Source: Jaltomata sinuosa (Eukaryota; Streptophyta; Magnoliopsida; Solanales; Solanaceae). Taken from it: a stretch of 64,000 nucleotides of DNA. Position numbers and translations under genes: made by a program. The notes below the pieces were generated by a model, which saw only the letters and a list, made by a program, of their open reading frames with translations, was not told where the DNA came from and did not search any database. Location of the stretch: contig QJPP01001617.1 of NCBI GenBank assembly GCA_003996215.1, positions 310,001-374,000 on the forward strand, read 5' to 3'. Of the stretch, positions 58,330 to 64,000 are shown piece by piece. Positions within the stretch are counted from its first letter, which is position 1; every line of letters begins with the position of its first letter.

Positions 58330-59240
58330 CAATTTTTTTTTGTGGGATCGAACCTTAAGAAAGGTTGCCTACGTATCCTGTCGAGACAAGAATCAGGTCA
58401 GAGTAGTTCAGAAAATTTGAAATATGAATTAAACAGATTTTCTTTTTGAATTTTTGGAAGTGAGAAAAAAAAACTTCTTTTATTTTTTAAAATAAAGATA
58501 AACTTTTTTGTTCTTTTTATTTTTTTTGAATTTTTGAATAACGATCACCGAACCCAAAGAGGGCTGCCTACATATCTCATAGAGGTGATGAGAATCAGGT
58601 GTGCGTAGTTCGTGAAGATTGACATAAATCTCTTCAATTTGTTTTAATAAATAATGAACAACTTTCTTTTGAATTTTTTTGAATAAAGATTACCGAACCC
58701 AAGGGAGCTGCCTACATATCTCATCAAGGTGAGAATCAAGTGTGTGTAATTCGTAAATATTGACGAAAATCTCTTCACTTTTTTTTAATAAATAATGCGC
58801 AACTTCCTTTTGAATTTTTTTTTGAATAAAGATCACCGAACCCAAGGGGGTTGCCTACGTATCTCATCGAGGTGAGAATCAGGTGTGCGTAGTTCGTAAA
58901 ACTCGCAAAATGATTTGATTTTTTTCTTTTCATGAATTTTGAATAAGGATTAGAAAATATTTTCTTTTTTTTTCTGAAATTTTTGAACTTAGATCGCCAA
59001 ACCCAAGGGGACTGCCTACGTATCTCATCAAGGTGAGAATCAGGTGTGTATAGTTCGTGAAACTTGAAAATAAATTTTAAGCAAATATTTTATTTTTTTT
59101 GGACTTTTGGAAATGAGAAAAAAAATTCTTTTTATTTTTTAAATTAAGGATAATTTTTTTTTGAATAGGATCACCGAAACCAAGAAGGGATGCCTACGTA
59201 TCCCATCGAGGTGAGAATCAGGTGAGCTTAGTTCATAAAA
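58330..59240 (-). repeat. Hairpin-cassette cluster in element D leader region
   Basis: Six diverged copies of a 140-200-base unit. Each has (plus strand) CACCGAACCCAAGGGG-like text, GCCTACGTAT, a short inverted repeat, AATCAGGT and (C)GTAGTTC. Cassette starts are near 58367, 58566, 58710, 58853, 59014 and 59192. Two further isolated copies are at 54509 and 57052. In the element's own sense the order is GAACTA, ACCTGATT, stem-loop, ATACGTAGGC. Confidence 0.85.
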
Positions 59241-59951
59241 AATGGGGGCAAAATTCGACTATTTAAAAAACTCTTTGTTTGTGAAAGCAAACATCAAACC
59301 TCAATTGGGTTTTGATAAAGAATGGGTATTAGAGGGAAATCCTCAACCTGTCTTACGTATATGAATTCGCTCTAAAGCCAATCAACATTCAATACAACCT
59401 TTTTAGATAATGCAAAAAGTAGCACAAAAAATGTGAATAATAGTCTCAAAAGAGGGTACCTTTCTTAAACAGAACCAGACCTTGTGTCGAGCCCCACTAA
59501 ATCAAATGCACATAATGCAGATAAAATGTATTCTACTAGGGATAATCATTGCATGAGGCTTGTTCTACTAGGTTTAACATCCTGATGGAGTAGGTGTCTA
59601 GACTAGCTGTAAAACGAGTGGACAACTCGAGTCGAGCAGGGACAACATACCAATAGCAGGGCTTTTCGACCTAACTGTTAGTCCTTCCCATCCTAAAACA
59701 TGTGTGACTATGAAATCCTTCCCAGGAGCATTGTCGCATCTCTGGTATCTCAAGGATCGGGAGCGTAGACTGCATCTCCGAATGTAAAGTATCTTCTAGA
59801 AGACTCAGATGGGTGCGCGAGAGAAGATATTACAGTTCAAATAATATCAAAGTAGTAAATAAACGGTAAATAGCATATTAAGCCAACAAATACAATATTC
59901 AAAAACTAATAACAACCAAACAAGTCAATATAGAAGCTCAAATTCTGGTTA

Positions 59952-59969
59952 TCCCCAACAGAGTCGCCA
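59952..59969 (-). other. Element D primer binding site (Arg tRNA type)
   Basis: The minus strand reads TGGCGACTCTGTTGGGGA, two bases inside the 5' LTR. This differs from the initiator-Met sites of the chromoviruses here and matches the primer site type known for Tat/Ogre elements. Confidence 0.85.
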
Positions 59970-59971
59970 TC

Positions 59972-61966
59972 TGTCACACCCCTATTTTTTCATCCCACCC
60001 CCGCTAAAAGAGTGTGTGGTTTGAAAAAGAGTTTTTCCAATTGAAGTGACGTTTTGAAAAGGGATTGTTTTATTTACAGAGTTGCCACTTGGAATTGAGT
60101 TTTGGTGTTCCAAGTTACCTTATTAAATCTCCAATCAAAAGGAAAGTTTGACTCTTTAATATATTGGTCTGCGAACTAGAAATCCAGATAAGGAATTCTT
60201 TTGACCGAGGGGAAGGTAAGAGGCACCCCTCGAGTCCCGTGATTCTAGCACGGTCTCTTCATTGACTTACATCTGGCTTGAATTAATCTTTTGGATACAT
60301 TATATTTATGAGCCTGAAATCATTTATGTCCCGCCTTCTTTGATTTGTTTTAAACTTGTTCAAACTGTCTTATTTTATTAATGTGTAGCGTACTGGTAGC
60401 AGTGCTTTCCAGTCTTACCACAAATTTTAATATGTTTCTCGCGCCTTTTGAGGCACTTATGGATTGTCCCTATATTTTTGGAGTCTAAATAAGCATCTAA
60501 CGTACTCAAAGTCTATTTAACCCAATTAAATTGACTTCAAATAATAGGTTAATTTTAGTAAAAATGAATTATCAGTAGCAATGCTTTCCGATTTAATAGT
60601 TAATTATCACTTTAATTAAAATTATAACTTTACCTCTCACGTTATTAATTACTAAGGCCTCGAATATTATCTAATCTCAAAAGAGTATATAAAATACATA
60701 ACAATACTTAGTGAATTCAAAGTTGGAATTAGAACCAATAAAACTTGAACTTGAATGACATATCCAGATTCAAATATAAAATACTGTGACTAAAACGCAA
60801 CCAAAACTTAACCACTTTAAATCTTGTCAAGGATCTTCTTTAATTTAATTACACTAGTTCAACATCACAACTCATTCAACTGATCCATATTAACCCATGA
60901 TTAAATGAATATAACAGAAAATTAAACAAAAATAAAGCATTACAAATCAATAACTTGGCCATACAGTAACAAGAAAAAGAAAATAAAAATAACTCAAATT
61001 AGACTTGTATCATGTTACGATTCAAACAATGTTCACGAAAATAAAATTAAGGCAGAAGATGGACCTTGAGAGAAGCGTTTCAATATTGAATATCAAGAAT
61101 AAGTATATTGGAATCAAATCTCGTATAATTGGTAAATTAAATTATACAAAGAAAGATTGAGAGTGGTTACCTTTGGCGAAAAATAATTCACAAAAGAAGC
61201 CGCTCCAATCTATTGGTTTCTAAAATTAACAGATAGTAGCTAACTTTCAAGAGTCACGAACGTGAAATCACGAAACAAAACCTCAAACTCTCGATTTTCC
61301 CTCTCTCATTCTCTTTCTCTCTCTCTCTCTTTCTTCCTTTCTTCTTTCTGTCTCCCTCATTTTTTCCTTCTGTTTCCTCTATCCATTTTTCTTTCTTTTT
61401 TCTTGTATGGTATTGTGTTGTGTCTTGTGTCTATATAAATGTTTGTCTCGTGTGTATTGTGGGTATGTATCCGTATGAGAGGTTGCAGGTTGTGTTGGAG
61501 GGAGTACGTGGGTATGGCCTATGGGAAATGGGAGAATGTGGGAGTGGGAGTTAGAGTAGTGGGTAGGTTAGGCTAGTGGGAGGTTAGGATAGTTTTAGGA
61601 CTATATTTTTAATTTTTTAAGAAAAAATATAATGGTAAAAATATTAGCTAACTATTTTGAACTAATAAAAATTATAGAAAATTTAAATAGCTAGTTCTAA
61701 AAATATGATTAAGAAAACATTAAAATCACTAGATTATTATCAAAATTAAAATTAAAGAAATTGTATTTTTTTGATTTTTTTTTCTTTTGAAAAGTAAAAA
61801 TAAAACCTATCCTAAAATATGACTCTTTTTGTAGTTTTCAAATCTTTTAAAATAAACTTACTAAAAATAAGATAAAATCAAAGTACCTAATTTAGACTTA
61901 AAAGAATATATTTAATTACTAAAAAGTGTAAAACTTTTAGATTCGGTCAAAAATTAGGTGTTCACA
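59972..61966 (-). repeat. Element D 5' LTR
   Basis: An uninterrupted copy, 1995 bases, TGTCACACCCC to GGTGTTCACA on the plus strand, followed by the target duplicate CTTAG. It shows what the left LTR looked like before B inserted (CACCCCTCGAGTCCC at about 60215). Confidence 0.95.
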
Positions 61967-61971
61967 CTTAG

Positions 61972-62165
61972 CATATTTAGTAGAGTTAGATATGACCGAC
62001 TTCGATGTTATTCTTGGCATGGATTGGCTATATTCCTGTTATGCCTCAGTAGACTGCAGAACTAGAGTCGTGAAATTCCAGTTTCCAAATGAGCCTGTCT
62101 TAGAATGACAGGGTAGTCCTTCAACATCAAAAGGTCATTTCATATCTTACCTCAAAGCTAGAAAG
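61972..62165 (+). pseudogene. Element C protease, second part
   Basis: Resumes C after D: YLVELDMTDFDVILGMDWLY, SCYASVDCRTRVVKFQFPNE, then an in-frame TGA at about 62106 where relatives have Trp. The conserved DFDVILGMDWL block is intact. Confidence 0.88.
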
Positions 62166-62804
62166 ATGATCTCAAAGGGTTACATCTACCATATAGTCTG
62201 GGTTAAGGATTCCGAGTCCAAAACCCCACCTTTCCAGTCAGTTTTGGTAGTTAGTGAGTTTCCAGAGGTGTTTCCTGAAGATCTGTACAGAGTCCCTCCT
62301 GAGCGGGAGATCAACTTTGGGATAGACCTTCTCCCAGATACGCAGCCCATATATATTCCTCCTTACAGAATGGCTCCAGCTGAGCTTAAGGAGTTGAAAG
62401 AACAGCTCAAGGACCTCCTAGATAAAGGTTTCATCAGACCTAGTATCTCTTCATGGGGTGCTCTAGTTCTCTTCGTGCGTAAGAAAGACGGTTCTCTCAG
62501 GATGTACATAGACTATCATCAGTTGAACAAAGTCATAATCAAGAATAAGTATATCATCTCCAGGATTGATGACTTTTTTGATAAGTTTCAGAGTGCCAGA
62601 TATTTCTCTAAGATTAACCTCGGATCCGGTTATCATCAGCTCAGAGTTAGAGAGTGTGACATTTCGAAGACATCCTTCAGAACTCGGTATGGTCACTACG
62701 AATTTGTGGTTATGTCTTTTGAACTAATGAATGCTCCTACAACTTTTATGAACTTGATGAACAGGGTGTTCAGGCAGTATTCGAACATATTCGTTATTGT
62801 CCTT
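62166..62804 (+). pseudogene. Element C reverse transcriptase, N-terminal two-thirds
   Basis: Reads VVSEFPEVFPEDLYRVPPER, FGIDLLPDTQPIYIPPYRMA, LLDKGFIRPSISSWGALVLF, INLGSGYHQLRV (the usual SKIDL Asp is Asn here) and NAPTTFMNLMNRVFRQYSNI. The text stops being reverse transcriptase at about 62804, just before the FIDD active site, where element E begins. The open frame runs on to 62909, but that part is LTR sequence. Confidence 0.92.
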
Positions 62805-64000
62805 GATGTGACGCTAATTTACGCCACTTTCGACTCCTTTTTACTAAGAACAATCGTACGTTTTCAAGCAACCATTGTTGTTTTTGATGTTTTTATGTTG
62901 TATTTGTAGGAAATGGAAGCAAACACGAAAACGGAAGAAAATACGAGAAAAACGAAGTTCTGCCTAAGAGTGACGGCCTGAGTGACGGGCCGTCACACAT
63001 GTGACGGTCCGTCACTGGGACCGTCACACCAAGGCAGACCTCCAGGTTGAACCACTGCCTAGCAGTGACGGTCCAGGCGACGGTCCGTCACTGCCTTGAC
63101 GGTCCGTCAGCCTGACCGTCACGCTTAGGCAGTGACTCAGGCGGCGACCCGCGTTTTTGGGGATTCCTAGCCCGTTTTGGATTTGGTTTCTTTGACTCCT
63201 ATAAATACCCTATGTTAGGTTTATGTTAGAAATTAATTCTCCCATTATTTCAAACACGTTTTTAGTTAGTTTTCGAGAGCAAGAACACGATTCTTGAATT
63301 AACATTATTGTTCTTGATTCGTTCTTGAGTTCTTGGTTTTTATTGTTCTTGGATACTTGAAGATTGTTCTCAATATATTGTAAGGATCTCGTTTCTTTAT
63401 TATTTTATGAACATGACTTTCTTCTTTTCATCTTCGAGCATGAGGAACTAAAACTCCCGCAACTAGGGTTGTGGGAGCCATGGCAAACGTAGCAATATAG
63501 ATTCCGGGTAGCGTTGGGTTCGATATATGTATTGTCACGTTGTTAATCATACTTTATGTCACGTTTTCTAGTGGTTGCAAACATTAGAACATGCCTAGGT
63601 TTAGTTTGCTTGAGTAAAGAGATTTAAACCGGGAAAACTTGATTAAACAACAAGGATTCGAGACTACAAACTCTCGTCTTAAAGAATAATGCCGTAACTG
63701 GATTACTCTACTTGATGTTAGGATTGCTAAGCTAAAAAGTACATCTTTTCGAGGTCGAAAGAATAGAAAAGGAAATTTGTTTATTCGGTCGAGAGACGTT
63801 TAGACGATACAATTGGCGCAATCACATCGTGAAAATCATATAGAAAGAACCCGGTTAAGCCTAGAATCGACATTGTTACAACGCCATGGTGAACACATCC
63901 CTAGTTCATTCTCTCCTACTGATTTAAACCCCCTACGTTTATTATTGTTTTGTTTACAATTTGATTACAAAACCCCCCCTTATTTACTGGAAACGATTGA
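62805..64000 (+). repeat. Element E: Tat/Athila-like LTR, runs off the window
   Basis: Starts at about TGTGACGCTAATTTACGCC (62807). A GC-rich island at 62963-63132 iterates GTGACGGTCCGTCAC words. The later part (AACTAGGGTTGTGGGAGCCA, and CCCTAGTTCATTCTCTCC near 63900) resembles the downstream part of Athila/Tat LTRs. A TATAAATACCC near 63200 is a plausible promoter TATA box. The right end, internal region and target duplication are outside the window. Confidence 0.65.

Larger units (their letters stand above)
54367..59971 (-). other. Element D interior: non-coding, repeat-rich
   Basis: No gag or pol text on either strand. It contains a 300-base direct duplication, an 18-copy 66-base array and eight hairpin cassettes, described separately. 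Between 57100 and 58330 the DNA is AT-rich with poly-T runs (for example 57790-57800) and no recognisable feature. Short open frames here follow low-complexity or repeat sequence. Confidence 0.75.
39464..61966 (-). mobile_element. Element D: non-coding LTR retrotransposon (LARD-like, Tat/Ogre-type), minus strand
   Basis: Two LTRs (39464-54366, split by element B, and 59972-61966) are flanked by CTTAG at 39459-39463 and 61967-61971. On the minus strand, TGGCGACTCTGTTGGGGA (59952-59969) directly follows the 5' LTR; this is the Arg-tRNA-type primer site of Tat/Ogre elements. AAAGAGGGGCATTC precedes the 3' LTR as polypurine tract. The 5.6-kb interior has no gag or pol text, only repeats, so the copy depends on proteins from other elements. 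Excluding B, the LTRs are 1991 and 1995 bases and differ by roughly 2 per cent in the 700 bases compared by eye. Confidence 0.9.
36264..62804 (+). mobile_element. Element C: chromovirus (Ty3/gypsy), plus strand, split by element D and cut by E
   Basis: Parts in order: 5' LTR 36264-37839, primer site 37844-37855, gag from 38053, protease start at about 39270-39463, then the D insertion. Protease resumes at 61972 and reverse transcriptase runs to about 62804, where element E begins. Removing D joins the protease frame cleanly (ITLA then YLVELDMTDFDVILGMDWL), which confirms that both parts are one element. RNase H, integrase and the 3' LTR are beyond the window. Gag and protease carry several stops. 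Confidence 0.9.

Noticed and set aside
62806..62909. Continuation of the reverse transcriptase frame with VLDVTLIYA resembling the FIDDILIYS active site
   Set aside because: The DNA here reads as the start of LTR E (TGTGACGCTAATTTACGCC) and the frame soon becomes low-complexity; the similarity is probably chance read-through.
1..64000. tRNA, rRNA or other structured RNA genes, and plastid or mitochondrial inserts
   Set aside because: No cloverleaf with proper A and B boxes, no rRNA text and no organelle gene text was recognised on either strand by eye.

Overview
The window is plant nuclear DNA and most likely comes from a Solanaceae species (potato, tomato, pepper or tobacco group). The evidence is one intron-rich plant gene for a vacuolar sorting receptor, AT-rich intergenic DNA, Ty3/gypsy retrotransposons primed from plant tRNAs, and small inverted-repeat elements of types I associate with Solanaceae. 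The species assignment is inference. No bacterial features, rRNA or tRNA genes were seen.

Only one intact host gene is visible: a 12-exon vacuolar sorting receptor (VSR/BP80 type) at 26936-32171, plus strand. All splice sites are GT-AG and all phases join to a 623-residue product. Most of the remaining sequence is transposable elements in nested stacks. Left stack (1-18816): LTR fragment G contains Tat/Athila-like element Y (minus), which contains Tat/Athila-like element X (plus), which contains chromovirus A (minus, 2516-11563, target duplication CTTTA) and a further LTR fragment at 229-1058. Between 18817 and 26237 lie decayed gag-like fragments, an LTR fragment (F), a LINE RNase H remnant and an element with long inverted arms.

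Right of the gene, 32585-36012 holds a small inverted-repeat element and a larger one that appears to carry a captured 5' gene fragment. Right stack (36264-64000): chromovirus C (plus) was hit by D (minus, 39464-61966, duplication CTTAG), a non-coding LTR element with a Tat/Ogre-style primer site. D's left LTR was hit by B (39726-52632, duplication CTCGA), a three-LTR tandem compound chromovirus. E, a Tat/Athila-like LTR, interrupts C's reverse transcriptase near 62805 and runs off the window.

No retroelement here looks able to make a complete polyprotein. Most stops that can be compared look like CAG to TAG, CGA to TGA or TGG to TGA/TAG changes, as expected from methylated-cytosine decay. 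The main points for a second look are: a hairpin cassette repeated eight times in D, with the stem pairing kept while its sequence changes; self-complementary GC-rich 'word islands' near the 5' part of several different LTRs; the compound element B with complementary deletions; greater divergence between the LTRs of B than of its host D; and the captured gene fragment at 35459-35656.
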